A stretch of 64,000 nt of DNA from UBA6107 sp964533735 (GTDB taxonomy: Bacteria; Chloroflexota; Anaerolineae; Anaerolineales; Anaerolineaceae): positions 558,001-622,000 of the forward strand of contig CAZHMD010000001.1 of NCBI GenBank assembly GCA_964533735.1, in the 5' to 3' direction. The translations under genes and the position numbers were made by a program. This document shows positions 1-8,608 of this stretch, piece after piece. The notes beneath the pieces are model-generated. The model saw only the letters and a program-made list of their open reading frames with translations. It was not told the origin of the DNA and ran no database searches. How positions within the stretch are numbered: the stretch's first letter is position 1; each line of letters opens with the position of its first letter.

Positions 1-711
1 AGCGATGAGTGGAACTGCCAGCCCGGCTTCCATGAAATTGCGCCAAAGCCTGAGGTAATAATCTTCTTCACGGATGATGAATCCATCGCGGTCTGCCGTC
101 TTGGCGTACATACGAAATAGAGCTGGCAGATCAGCCTGTTCTCCCTGCCGCACGGTCACGCCGCTGCGGGTCGCCAGGCGGATGTTGTACCGGGTTTTTT
201 GCTTCATACGGCTCATCCAGGTTTCTTCTGAGCCGTCCAGGTCGATCATTACCGTGTTCTTGAACTGGATCTGCTCGCTGGAATAACGCCAGCCCTTTTG
301 CGTAAGCAGCGATTCCACTCCGGTTCCTGTCGGGTGCGCCTGTTCTCCCGCGCTGCCTGGAATACCTGTCCCCAGGATAACCTCAGGATCAATTTTGATG
401 AAGATGGCCTTTTGCCTCCGGCAGTATCCTTCAATGGTCTCCAATCCCTGCCGGCGCAGGTCTTCATTGCTCCAATCCAGCAGCGGTCCGCGGGGAACGT
501 AACATACTGAGAATTTCGGTCCGATCCCGAATAGCTTTACAGTCCGGGTTAATACAAGGGCACCCGCCATTGGTGAACCGTCAATTTCGTACAGGACAAT
601 AGGTTCCGCCTGCCAACCAACCTCTTTCTTGTGCTCTGCCCATTCAGCAGTTTGGAGAATATGCGGCTGCGGCAACTTGAGCAGTATCTGGTTCCAGTTT
701 TCGGGGATCAT
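1..711 (-). CDS. FemAB-family aminoacyltransferase-like protein, C-terminally cut by window edge
   Basis: The frame is open from the ATG at 711 to the window edge (237 codons seen), so the C-terminus is missing. Residues such as RMKQKTRYNIRLA and a following TADRDGF stretch match the FemAB/peptidyltransferase (lipid II glycyltransferase-like, GNAT-fold) family. Members transfer amino acids from aminoacyl-tRNA to peptidoglycan or glycan acceptors, but some act on other substrates. The start overlaps the stop of the upstream Nudix gene as ATGA, so translation is probably coupled. It is paralogous to the gene at 1227-2219: both carry the MKQKTRYNIRLA block. The family call is firm; substrate is unknown. 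The same position in an exopolysaccharide operon suggests a cell-surface role. Confidence 0.85.
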   Translation of the reverse strand, partial: MIPENWNQILLKLPQPHILQTAEWAEHKKEVGWQAEPIVLYEIDGSPMAGALVLTRTVKLFGIGPKFSVCYVPRGPLLDWSNEDLRRQGLETIEGYCRRQKAIFIKIDPEVILGTGIPGSAGEQAHPTGTGVESLLTQKGWRYSSEQIQFKNTVMIDLDGSEETWMSRMKQKTRYNIRLATRSGVTVRQGEQADLPALFRMYAKTADRDGFIIREEDYYLRLWRNFMEAGLAVPLIA

Positions 712-1226
712 TGATTTACCCCGCCGGCTTGTGTGACTTCTTTTACCCAATCCTCTATCTGCCGGTGCGCTCCCGCACCAGAAAAGGTGAGTCCCTGCAG
801 TTCGACTGGTGAAAAGAACTCAACCTGCAGCATTTCATGATTGGGACGGATCTCACCGCCTATGATTTCACCCTGGTAAAGGAGAACGATGCCATTTCCC
901 CTTGGATCATCCTCATAGGTATAGACGCCAAGCAGGTCCCCCACACTAACTTCGAACCCAGTTTCTTCCAGGGCTTCCCGTATTGCACATTCCCTGGGGT
1001 CCTCATCAACTTCAAGATAGCCTGCCGGCATATACCAGGCGTTCTTCCATGGTTCGATCCCGCGCTGCACCAGGAGAAGCCTGCCTTCTTCAATTATGCG
1101 TACAGCAGCGCTCACCTTGCGATGCTCATAGTGCACCCAGCCGCAATTGCGGCAAATCTCACGCGGGCGACCTTCAAGCAGTTGTGTTTGCAATTGCGAT
1201 CCGCACAGGTAACAGAAGCGGGTCAT
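708..1226 (-). CDS. Nudix hydrolase with N-terminal zinc ribbon
   Basis: A 172-residue protein. The N-terminus has a four-Cys zinc ribbon (C5, C8, C25, C28) as in NADH-pyrophosphatase-type and ADP-ribose-type Nudix enzymes. The Nudix box is complete: G69, E75, R83-E84, E87-E88, G90, which fits GX5EX7REUXEEXGU and should bind the metal for cleaving a nucleoside diphosphate linked to another moiety. Substrate cannot be read from sequence. It lies between two FemAB-like genes, starting directly after the stop of one and overlapping the other by 4 bases. It may hydrolyse a nucleotide by-product or nucleotide sugar of the same pathway, which is inference. Confidence 0.9.
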   Translation of the reverse strand: MTRFCYLCGSQLQTQLLEGRPREICRNCGWVHYEHRKVSAAVRIIEEGRLLLVQRGIEPWKNAWYMPAGYLEVDEDPRECAIREALEETGFEVSVGDLLGVYTYEDDPRGNGIVLLYQGEIIGGEIRPNHEMLQVEFFSPVELQGLTFSGAGAHRQIEDWVKEVTQAGGVNQ

Positions 1227-2219
1227 TTAGTCCATCCCCTTGTTTTTCAAAGAGGTATAAAAGCGATAGGCTTTATAGAGCAGCGGTCGATATGCCTTAT
1301 CCCACGCGCCGACACTTCTCTGGATACTCCCCCCGAAACCACGTTTAAACCTGTAAACACCCCACAGCCCGTCATGATGTTGTTTTTTTTCAAATAAAGC
1401 TTCAAGCTCTTCCTCATCATGGTCAGGGATGCCCCACAGGTCGTAACCCTCGCAACCCAAGGATTGTGCCCATTTAATGGCTTCCCATTGTAATAAGTAT
1501 GTCGGCATGCGGTTGCGTTCTGAATCCGTTGATGCGCCATACATATACCAGGCAGTTCTTCCATGTGCCAATACAATGATCCCTGCAACAGGCTGGTTCT
1601 CAAAGGTTGCCATCAATAAAACGGCTTTACCGTTTACGCTGAAAAGATCCTTAACCTTCTGGTAATAGGCGGCAGTATGAACACCAAATCCGTCGCGTTT
1701 GCCGGTGACGAGCGCCATCTCTGCGAAAAGAGCATAATCATCACTCTGGCGAACCTCAATCCCTTTTTTCTCAGCCAGGCGTATGTTGTAGCGCGTCTTT
1801 TGCTTCATGCCCGCGAGGATATCCTCTGCAGAAATTGTGAGCGGAATAGTAACTGTCCTGCGCGGTTGAACCGGTTCGGACTTATACCACCCCAAATCCT
1901 CCAGTCGCTGCCAGGCAGTGTCTGGTTCCCAGGCAAAGGGTTCTATTTTTAAGAAGATGGCTTTGTTTTTCAGGCATACCTTGTCAAGTTCTGACAACAA
2001 TTCATCTGAAAGGTTGACCGGGCCTTTAGGGACATATGCGATCGAAAACCCTAATGGCAAACGCCTGAAAAGAACCTGTGCACCGCTTTCACCGCAAATA
2101 ATGTGCTCGGCTGACCAGCCGAAGCCAGATTTTAATACTCCCCAGTTGCCCGTCTGCAGGACGTGACTGTCGGGATGGGCAGCAATGAATTGGTCCCAGG
2201 TGGAAAGATCTACAAGCAT
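1227..2219 (-). CDS. FemAB-family aminoacyltransferase-like protein (peptidoglycan bridge/GNAT fold)
   Basis: A 330-residue full-length FemAB-like protein with the MKQKTRYNIRLAEKKG block near residue 135, a KRDGF segment after it, and a C-terminal GASTDSERNRMPTYLLQWEAI-type region typical of the family. FemAB enzymes join two GNAT domains and usually add amino acids from charged tRNA to the muropeptide; related proteins occur in exopolysaccharide and PEP-CTERM loci. The ATG begins one base after the TGA of the polysaccharide dehydratase gene, with no clear ribosome binding site, so translational coupling is likely. A second, edge-truncated copy lies two genes downstream. Family call firm, substrate unknown. 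Confidence 0.88.
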   Translation of the reverse strand: MLVDLSTWDQFIAAHPDSHVLQTGNWGVLKSGFGWSAEHIICGESGAQVLFRRLPLGFSIAYVPKGPVNLSDELLSELDKVCLKNKAIFLKIEPFAWEPDTAWQRLEDLGWYKSEPVQPRRTVTIPLTISAEDILAGMKQKTRYNIRLAEKKGIEVRQSDDYALFAEMALVTGKRDGFGVHTAAYYQKVKDLFSVNGKAVLLMATFENQPVAGIIVLAHGRTAWYMYGASTDSERNRMPTYLLQWEAIKWAQSLGCEGYDLWGIPDHDEEELEALFEKKQHHDGLWGVYRFKRGFGGSIQRSVGAWDKAYRPLLYKAYRFYTSLKNKGMD

Positions 2220-2220
2220 A

Positions 2221-4113
2221 TCAATCTATCGAAATTAATTCAGGCGCCGGTGTGGTTGCCAGGCTTGATCCGGGGATGCTTTCATCAGCAAGCTGAACAA
2301 TGCCCATCGAATCGCCTTGTTCTGAAAGCAGCAGCAGGTGATCTATCGTTTTTTTCAACTCAGCACCTGTCAGGTTGGTATTATCCTCAAGTTTGAAGAT
2401 TTCCGGATGCTGCGTGGGGGTAAACTGTTTCCCCTCTTCCCAAAGATCTTCGCTCAGTTTTTCCCCCGGGCGAATGCCCGTATAGGCTATTTCGATATCC
2501 TTTCCGGGTTCCAATCCTGAGAGGCGGATGAGGTCTTCGGCCAGGTCAAGAATGCGCACCTGTTGACCCATATTCAAAACAAAGGTTTCACCGCCATTGC
2601 CCATGGCAGCTGCCTGAAGAACCAGGTAGACTGCCTCCGGGATCGTCATGAAATAGCGTTTCATATCAGGATGGGTGATGGTGACCGGACCTCCCCGGGC
2701 GATTTGATGTTTAAACAGCGGGACCACGCTTCCGCGGCTGCCAAGGACGTTACCAAATCGAACCACAGAGTATGCATGCCTGGAGCGTTTTGCGGCATCC
2801 AGGACGATCATTTCAGAAAACCGCTTGGTGGCTCCCATAATGTTTGCCGGTCTGATGGCTTTATCCGTTGAGATCATGATCAGCTTATCAATTCCAAGTT
2901 TCTCGCAAGTCTGAACAACATTCCGGGTGCCCAGCACATTATTATTTACGGCTTCGTCGATATTCATCTCCATCAATGGAACGTGTTTATGCGCTGCCGC
3001 GTGGAATACAACTTCCGGCTTGTGTTTTTCAAATATAATGCGCAGCCTGTGAATATCTCGGACATCAACAATAACAGGGGTGAGTGGAATGGATGGGAAA
3101 CTCTCCTGGATCTCCAACAGGGTTTCGAAGATGCTGTTCTCCCCGTGACCCAATAAGATCAAACCTGCTGGATTCCAGCGGGAAATCTGCCGGCAAAGCT
3201 CACGTCCGATGGATCCGCCTGCCCCGGTGACCATTACCATTTTGCCTGTCAGAATATTCCCCACCAATTCTTCTTTCATGTGGGTTGGCTGCCGTCGTAA
3301 CAGGTCAGTGATATCCACTTCACGCAAACGGTTGATAGAAACTTTACCACCGATCAACTCGTAAATACCCGGCATGGTGCGGAAAGGAATTCCCTTCAGG
3401 CGGCAAATATCCGCGATGGTTCGGATTACCTTTCCTGCTGCACTGGGGATGGCGATGACAACTTCATCCACGTGTTTGCTCTCAACGATCTTGCTGATGT
3501 CGTTTACATTTCCCAACACCTGTACACCATGGATCTGCTGCCCCATCTTGGCAGGGTTATCATCCAAAAAACCAACTGGGATCAAATTGAGATCCGGATT
3601 CTTTTGTAATTCACGTACAACAAGCGCACCAGCATCTCCTGCGCCCATGATTAACACGCGTTTGGTAATGCCGTTTCCAGAAGGAGAATTGAATGATTTG
3701 ACGTTCTCAGCGATCAAGCGGAGGAGAAAACGGATTCCTCCGATGAAGATGATCGACAGCAGCCAGTCAATGATCAATACTGATCGCGGAAACCCAATAA
3801 AGAGTTTTTGCGAGGCTAAAATTACCAGCACGGCTGCAACGACGATAGATGAAGCAGTCACCCCTACTGCAACAAGCCGCAATTCACGTATGCTGGCGTA
3901 GACCCACATACGGCGGTACATGCTGAAAAGATAGAAAAATAGCGGTTTTAAAACAAGGGAGACACCCAGCATCCAGTAGGCGAAAGGTAAATAGTAAAAG
4001 AACAACGGACCAAGTTCAAACCGCAAAGCCATGGCGCCGAAAACAGCCGCCACGATCAGGATCAAATCCAAGAGCAAAAGATATCGATTTCTAACGTTTG
4101 GTTTTGATCTCAT
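2221..4113 (-). CDS. Membrane-bound UDP-sugar 4,6-dehydratase, CapD/WbpM/PglF type
   Basis: A 630-residue protein with four predicted N-terminal membrane segments (within residues 10-135), a first Rossmann fold (MGAGDAG around 156-162) and a C-terminal short-chain-dehydrogenase domain with TGAGGSIG at 296-303. Family members convert UDP-GlcNAc to a 4-keto-6-deoxy sugar on the inner membrane face, starting synthesis of unusual glycans. The catalytic set reads S415, M426, K430: Met replaces the usual Tyr of YxxxK, as in the large WbpM/PglF class. The gene overlaps the upstream glycosylphosphotransferase by one base (TAATG), with AGAGGT ahead of the start. Length fits the large class. Confidence 0.93.
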   Translation of the reverse strand: MRSKPNVRNRYLLLLDLILIVAAVFGAMALRFELGPLFFYYLPFAYWMLGVSLVLKPLFFYLFSMYRRMWVYASIRELRLVAVGVTASSIVVAAVLVILASQKLFIGFPRSVLIIDWLLSIIFIGGIRFLLRLIAENVKSFNSPSGNGITKRVLIMGAGDAGALVVRELQKNPDLNLIPVGFLDDNPAKMGQQIHGVQVLGNVNDISKIVESKHVDEVVIAIPSAAGKVIRTIADICRLKGIPFRTMPGIYELIGGKVSINRLREVDITDLLRRQPTHMKEELVGNILTGKMVMVTGAGGSIGRELCRQISRWNPAGLILLGHGENSIFETLLEIQESFPSIPLTPVIVDVRDIHRLRIIFEKHKPEVVFHAAAHKHVPLMEMNIDEAVNNNVLGTRNVVQTCEKLGIDKLIMISTDKAIRPANIMGATKRFSEMIVLDAAKRSRHAYSVVRFGNVLGSRGSVVPLFKHQIARGGPVTITHPDMKRYFMTIPEAVYLVLQAAAMGNGGETFVLNMGQQVRILDLAEDLIRLSGLEPGKDIEIAYTGIRPGEKLSEDLWEEGKQFTPTQHPEIFKLEDNTNLTGAELKKTIDHLLLLSEQGDSMGIVQLADESIPGSSLATTPAPELISID

Positions 4114-5528
4114 TAAAGACCTCTTAGCCCTAACACGGAGCCTATCGTACGGAGAATGATATTCAAGTCCAGCAGGAGCGTGCGGTGTTTGATGTAGTAT
4201 AGGTCAAATTCCAATTTAACCACAGTATCTTCAACGGTCGAAGCGTAACGCTGATTAATCTGCGCCCAACCGGTGAGCCCGGGTTTCACAAACAGGCGCG
4301 CTCGGTAGAAAGGAATTTGCTCCTGGAACTGTTCAACGAGTTCAGGTTGTTCAGCGCGCGGTCCCACCAGGCTGTTCTCGCCTTTGAGGATATTGAGCAT
4401 CTGAGGTAATTCATCAATATGGCTGCGGCGGAGTAGCTTGCCAATCTTGGTAATGCGTTGATCGTCCAGCGTCGTCATTTTTCCAACGCCATTATCTTCC
4501 AGGTTGGCGGTCATTGTACGGAATTTATAGATTTTATAGGGGTTGCCGTTCCTGCCTACTCTCAATTGGCTGTAAAAAATTGGTTTACCGCTGTCAATAA
4601 AGATCAATACAGCCACAAATGGGAAAAGGAGCAAAAGAGCTAATAGACCGATGAGTCCGCTAACAATATCGCCAAAGCGTTTTAAAGCATCATAAAGGCC
4701 GCTGATATGCACTTGATCCAGGAAACTTCGAAGGATCCATTCGGATTCCAGCAGCTCAACCGGAACCCTGCCAAATAATTCTTCATACGCGGTTGGGAAT
4801 GAGACCACTTCGATACCGCCTTCTTCTGCGGCCAGGATAGAGCGGAAAAGATCGGGGTTGAGTTCTCCTGAAATGGCGAAGATCAGGTCAGTAATGTAAT
4901 ACAATCTGATTCGATCCAGTAGATCCTGTCCGGTACCGACAACCGGACAGCCAAAATACTCCTTCCCCTGTTTTTCGGGATCATCGTCGATGTATCCGAT
5001 GAGGTCAAAAGGCATTGGTGTAATCTTGGATGCCATGGAAACCAGGGTGGTGCCAGCAAGGCCAGCGCCTACCACCAGCACCCGGCGGCTGAAAACCGGA
5101 GCGCTGAAGATCTTGATGTACAAAAAACGCCAAATAATTGTGAGTATTGTGACCGAAACGATGAAAACCGCAACACCCCGACGGGGTAATGAAAAGGGGT
5201 CAGAAACGAAGAAGGCGATTAGATACAGAACGGCGCTAACGCCAGCGGCTGTGCCAACTCCCTTTAATACCTCACCGTGGCGGTTAGCCCGGCGAATGTC
5301 GTAAATTCCAATTAGCAAAAGAATCCAAATTAACGGGAGGAAATAAAACCAGGCGGGAGCACGCTCACCAATAAATTCCCAGGAGAAATTTAACCAATCC
5401 TTTTGCGACCAGAAAAACAATGCCAAAAATATTGCCAGGATTGATACTGTCAGGTCCCCCAATAAAAGGATGATCTTCCGCTCGGAACCGCGGATACGCA
5501 ATCGTCCTTTTTGTGTCAAAGATTCCAT
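4113..5528 (-). CDS. Polyprenyl-phosphate glycosylphosphotransferase (WcaJ/exopolysaccharide initiating enzyme)
   Basis: A 471-residue polytopic protein: four to five N-terminal membrane segments, a CoA-binding-like Rossmann domain (VVGAGLAG near 150), then a fifth segment and the bacterial sugar-transferase domain at the C-terminus. That domain carries the signature blocks KFRTM, DDQRITKIGKLLRR, DELPQ, N-LKGENSLVGPR and WAQIN. It transfers a sugar-1-phosphate from a nucleotide sugar to undecaprenyl phosphate, the committed step of repeat-unit assembly. It lies just downstream of the GT2 gene and overlaps the dehydratase gene, which may supply its substrate. The length and two-part layout fit the long WcaJ-like class. 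Confidence 0.93.
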   Translation of the reverse strand: MESLTQKGRLRIRGSERKIILLLGDLTVSILAIFLALFFWSQKDWLNFSWEFIGERAPAWFYFLPLIWILLLIGIYDIRRANRHGEVLKGVGTAAGVSAVLYLIAFFVSDPFSLPRRGVAVFIVSVTILTIIWRFLYIKIFSAPVFSRRVLVVGAGLAGTTLVSMASKITPMPFDLIGYIDDDPEKQGKEYFGCPVVGTGQDLLDRIRLYYITDLIFAISGELNPDLFRSILAAEEGGIEVVSFPTAYEELFGRVPVELLESEWILRSFLDQVHISGLYDALKRFGDIVSGLIGLLALLLLFPFVAVLIFIDSGKPIFYSQLRVGRNGNPYKIYKFRTMTANLEDNGVGKMTTLDDQRITKIGKLLRRSHIDELPQMLNILKGENSLVGPRAEQPELVEQFQEQIPFYRARLFVKPGLTGWAQINQRYASTVEDTVVKLEFDLYYIKHRTLLLDLNIILRTIGSVLGLRGL

Positions 5529-5534
5529 AAACGC

Positions 5535-6539
5535 TTACTTTCCTGAATCAGAGGGTCGAAAGACGCTTGTCCAAAATCCCACACCCCAGGAGAGGTGCAT
5601 CGTTATGATCGCAATTGGAATGCCAAATAATAAGCTGCATTTTTTTTGTTTCAATACCTGGTCCACCGATCCCGCTATCAATATCAGGCAATAAAAGACT
5701 AAAGTCGGTAATAATACCCAAAGTGCTGGGAGCCAAAAGATGGATATCAATAATAACATCAAAATCCATAAAACAAAAAGGGGGGGGAGGGCTTGCCTCC
5801 ACCGCAGCGTGTTGGGAAACCTTCTGAGCATGCGCACTTTCCAGAAACCATAGGCAAAATACTGCTGCGCTAATGCCCCCAGAGTGGATCGCGAGAAGTA
5901 CACTGCCCGGATTGCCGGGTCTACCCAGATGGTAAAACCCAATGCGCGTAAGCGCGCATTGAATTCATAATCTTCGTTGATGAATAACGATTCGTTATAG
6001 TAACCTACCTGCTCCACCGTTGTTTTGTAATAACACCCAAAGGCAACAGTATCGGATTTTCCGGCTGTTTTTGCCCAGCGGTATTTGGCATCCCCCACCC
6101 CGAGAGGATGGGCTGTGGCGATGGCGATCGACCGGGCTATCCAGTCATCCTTGCCGGGGTGGATATCGATTACCCCACCGACATTGTCACCGCATCCTGC
6201 CTTCAATGCGTCTACGCTGCGTTCAATATAATCCAGCGCAGGCAGAGTGTGCGCATCCATGCGGATGATAATCGTACCCCGGGATGCGCGGATGGCGAGG
6301 TTAAGCCCTGACGGGATTACCCTTTTCAAGTTGTCAACCACCTGGATACGCATTTCCGGATGAGCAAGTGCGTAATCCTGGATTCGCAGTCGGGTATCAT
6401 CCGTGGAAATACCATCCGCAATGATGACTTCCATTTCTGCTTGCGGGAAGGTCTGTCTGCAGATCGCTTCCAGTAATGCCTGGATGTTTTTTTCTTCGTT
6501 ATAGCAGGGTATGACAATAGAAAGTTGAGGTTCGTTCAT
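5535..6539 (-). CDS. Glycosyltransferase family 2 (ExoA-like) with C-terminal membrane segments
   Basis: I chose the ATG at 6539, giving MNEPQLSIVIPCYNEE, the canonical GT2 start; the frame extends to a TTG at 6560 but that codon lies within the likely AGGAG binding site. The GT-A domain has the nucleotide-sugar block ADGISTDDT and the metal site RMDAHT (a DxH rather than DxD). Two or three hydrophobic segments follow at the C-terminus, so the protein is membrane-attached, as in ExoA of succinoglycan synthesis. It probably adds a sugar to the lipid-linked repeat unit begun by the next gene. It is the first gene of the polysaccharide operon, with the transferase gene 6 bases downstream. Confidence 0.9.
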   Translation of the reverse strand: MNEPQLSIVIPCYNEEKNIQALLEAICRQTFPQAEMEVIIADGISTDDTRLRIQDYALAHPEMRIQVVDNLKRVIPSGLNLAIRASRGTIIIRMDAHTLPALDYIERSVDALKAGCGDNVGGVIDIHPGKDDWIARSIAIATAHPLGVGDAKYRWAKTAGKSDTVAFGCYYKTTVEQVGYYNESLFINEDYEFNARLRALGFTIWVDPAIRAVYFSRSTLGALAQQYFAYGFWKVRMLRRFPNTLRWRQALPPLFVLWILMLLLISIFWLPALWVLLPTLVFYCLILIAGSVDQVLKQKKCSLLFGIPIAIITMHLSWGVGFWTSVFRPSDSGK

Positions 6540-6577
6540 CCAGACCTTTTGTCTCCTCAAAATCCTGTCAAGAATTC

Positions 6578-6979
6578 CTATTTGATTGAATTAAGCAGAG
6601 CGATAGCTTCGATCTCGACTCTGGCATTTTTTGGCAGCGCTGCCACCTGCACCGCAGAGCGAGCGGGATGATCTCCCGTGAAAAATTCAGCATAAACCGC
6701 ATTCATGCTGGCGAATTCATTGATGTCTTTCAAAAAGACAGTGGTTTTCACTACATTTTCGAGACACGAGTTGGCTGCGTCAAGGATTGTTTTAACATTC
6801 TCCAAAGCTTGGCGTGTTTCCGTCTCAATGCCTCCCCCAACTAATGCTCCTGTTGCGGGATCCAATCCGAGTTGACCAGCCGTGAAAACAAATGGTCCAG
6901 CTGTGTTCGCCACCGAATACGGTCCAATGGCGGCAGGTGCTTTTTCAGTTTTGATAACATGTTTACCGGGACATCCCAT
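6578..6979 (-). CDS. ridA: RidA/YjgF family enamine-imine deaminase
   Basis: The ATG at 6979 has a strong GGAGG site six bases upstream and yields 133 residues, the usual family length; a longer frame upstream is not needed. The sequence has the RidA core: PAAIGPYS near the start, FTAGQLG, and the C-terminal block around HPARSAVQVAALPKNARVEIEAIA with the conserved arginine that binds the carboxylate of the imine. RidA hydrolyses reactive 2-aminoacrylate-type intermediates from pyridoxal enzymes, sparing their targets. It is the most upstream gene of the minus-strand run, with 38 bases to the glycosyltransferase, and is functionally unrelated to it. Confidence 0.95.
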   Translation of the reverse strand: MGCPGKHVIKTEKAPAAIGPYSVANTAGPFVFTAGQLGLDPATGALVGGGIETETRQALENVKTILDAANSCLENVVKTTVFLKDINEFASMNAVYAEFFTGDHPARSAVQVAALPKNARVEIEAIALLNSIK

Positions 6980-7341
6980 CTTGATCCTCCAATAAAATTG
7001 ATACCCTGATTTTATGCTATTTTTTGCTAACCGCATACCATCGGGTTATTTTTCATATTTGCTTTTTCTGTGAAAATCCGCTTTGTTTACATTTGAATCC
7101 AGGGATGACAGTTGTAACTCGATAATTATTACTACCCTTGCAAGATTGTAAAGTACACCCTTTTGAAGTATCGGTATACTTGATAAAGTGTTTGATAATT
7201 GAGTTCATTATATAAATTCGGTATCAAACCCTATAAATTGCTTTTTTTGATCCGTCGTGCTCACTGGCCACTCAAATATCAAAAAATTGCTTTCATAAAA
7301 CCCATCTTGCCGATGATGACAAGGGTTACAGTGGAATTATT
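6980..7341. other. Intergenic region between ridA and the Roadblock cassette
   Basis: About 360 AT-rich bases between divergent transcription units. It should hold promoters for both directions. I see candidate -10 elements (for example TATACT at 7175-7180) but no convincing -35 at the proper distance. I see no hairpin, repeat or longer ORF here. Confidence 0.5.
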
Positions 7342-7446
7342 ATGACCAAAAATATTATTTATTCACTCCTTGAATGCTCGAAACCCACTGCGAATGATCT
7401 TCCAATGGTCATCCAAAATAATATCGAAGATCTAAGGGTTAAATAA
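7342..7446 (+). CDS. Possible 34-residue small ORF coupled to the Roadblock gene
   Basis: An ATG at 7342 opens 34 codons ending in a TAA that shares its last base with the ATG of the Roadblock gene (TAATG). The product would begin MTKNIIYSLLECSK and end LRVK; it is soluble, with no signal or membrane segment. A weak GTGGA lies upstream. The one-base overlap suggests translational coupling, but overlaps this short also arise by chance. No family recognised. It could be a real small protein, a leader peptide, or noise. Confidence 0.35.
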   Translation: MTKNIIYSLLECSKPTANDLPMVIQNNIEDLRVK

Positions 7447-7844
7447 TGCCTGCACAGGTTAATTCAGGTTTTGATTTACTGGAAAGCATTTTATTTGAAA
7501 TGAACGGCATCGGCAAGTTTTCGAAGTCTGTCCTGACAGATAAAGAAGGGTTGCCGATTGCTTCAGCCGCTCTAGACGGTTCAAATGCAGATCGACAATC
7601 AGCGGTGGTTGCATTCATGCAAAAGGCTGCCATCCAGGCGAGCAAACAATTAGGATTTGCCGACTTGGATGAGATTTCCATCAGCTACGTTGACGGTCAG
7701 CAATTGGTTATTCTCCCTTTCAACGTCAACGATAAAGTACTAATCCTGACTGCCGTCATCACAGACCGGCATCAACCCTACCGGAAGATAATTGGTAATG
7801 CCATCGTTGAGATCATAAAAGTTTGGGAATACTATTGGAAGTGA
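7446..7844 (+). CDS. Roadblock/LC7 domain protein (132 aa)
   Basis: A single-domain protein of the Roadblock/LC7 (MglB-like) fold: an N-terminal helix (FDLLESILFEMNGIGKFSKSVL), the hallmark strand-turn LTDKEGLPIASA, a central helix and a second strand pair (ISISYVDGQQLVILPF). Bacterial Roadblock proteins dimerise and often act as activators or scaffolds for small Ras-like GTPases such as MglA in cell polarity. No GTPase gene is nearby. It starts a three-gene cassette; the next gene follows after 4 bases. AGGG eight bases before the ATG is a plausible binding site. Function beyond the fold is unknown. Confidence 0.85.
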   Translation: MPAQVNSGFDLLESILFEMNGIGKFSKSVLTDKEGLPIASAALDGSNADRQSAVVAFMQKAAIQASKQLGFADLDEISISYVDGQQLVILPFNVNDKVLILTAVITDRHQPYRKIIGNAIVEIIKVWEYYWK

Positions 7845-7848
7845 ACCT

Positions 7849-8577
7849 ATGGGAATAAATGGAAATCTAAAAGATATATCAGTCGCTGATCTCATCCAAA
7901 TTCACTGCATCGATCCGAGAACTGCAAGGTTGAGAATTAACCAGCAAGGCCAATTGGCTGAAATATTTTTCAATGCCGGACAGGTGGTGCATGCTACTCT
8001 TGGCACGACATCTGGTGAAGAGGCGGTCTATGAAGCACTCACCTGGAGAGAAGGCTTATTCGACGTTGATAACGATGTCGTTTCTCCAAAGAAAAGTATC
8101 AACCGTATGTGGTCCGGATTGCTTGTAGAAGGCGCAAAACGACTTGATGAAAAAGAAAAGCTTCGAAAAATAAGTGAACAAAACCAATCGACAGAGGAGA
8201 ATAAGATGGGACAAAAATTTGAAGAAATTTTAACCAGCCTGGCTGGCGAAGTTTCAGGGTACAGTGCCAGCGCATTAGTCGGAATAGATGGAATCAACAT
8301 TGCCGCGAACTCCAAGGGTCCCCTGGATCCTGAGGCGGTCAGCGCACAAATGACCATGCTCTTCCGCCTGGTAGACGGATCAGTTGAAAAACTGGGGGCT
8401 GGTGTATTGGAAGACAACTTAATGACCACAGAGAAATCCTATATTCTCATGCGTTTTCTCCCAGGGAAAGAATATTATTTGAGTATTACGGCAGATCGCA
8501 AAACAGGCAACCTTGGCAATCTGCGGTTGATGAGCAAAATGGTTACAGAGCAATTATTCAAGGCTATGCCCCATTAA
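7849..8577 (+). CDS. DUF4388 - Roadblock/LC7 fusion protein (242 aa)
   Basis: Residues 1-100 resemble DUF4388: MGINGNLKDISVADLIQI, then ARLRINQQGQLAEIFFNAGQVVHATLG and EEAVYEALTWREGLFDV. This domain is common in Myxococcota, Deinococcota and Chloroflexota regulators. A charged linker (about 100-120) leads to a Roadblock/LC7 domain from about 120 to the end, with ALVGIDGINIAANS as the hallmark strand. The internal MGQKFEE (about 119) has an AGGAG sequence upstream and could serve as a second start releasing the Roadblock half alone, which is speculative. It sits between two other Roadblock-type genes. Probably a signalling or scaffold protein; partner unknown. Confidence 0.8.
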   Translation: MGINGNLKDISVADLIQIHCIDPRTARLRINQQGQLAEIFFNAGQVVHATLGTTSGEEAVYEALTWREGLFDVDNDVVSPKKSINRMWSGLLVEGAKRLDEKEKLRKISEQNQSTEENKMGQKFEEILTSLAGEVSGYSASALVGIDGINIAANSKGPLDPEAVSAQMTMLFRLVDGSVEKLGAGVLEDNLMTTEKSYILMRFLPGKEYYLSITADRKTGNLGNLRLMSKMVTEQLFKAMPH

Positions 8578-8608
8578 TGGGACCCGGAATTAATTAGAGG
8601 AGAATCTC

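Noticed and set aside
837..1397. 186-codon open frame on the plus strand
   Set aside because: Antisense to the Nudix and FemAB genes, with no family match and no good binding site; it is a shadow of the real minus-strand frames.
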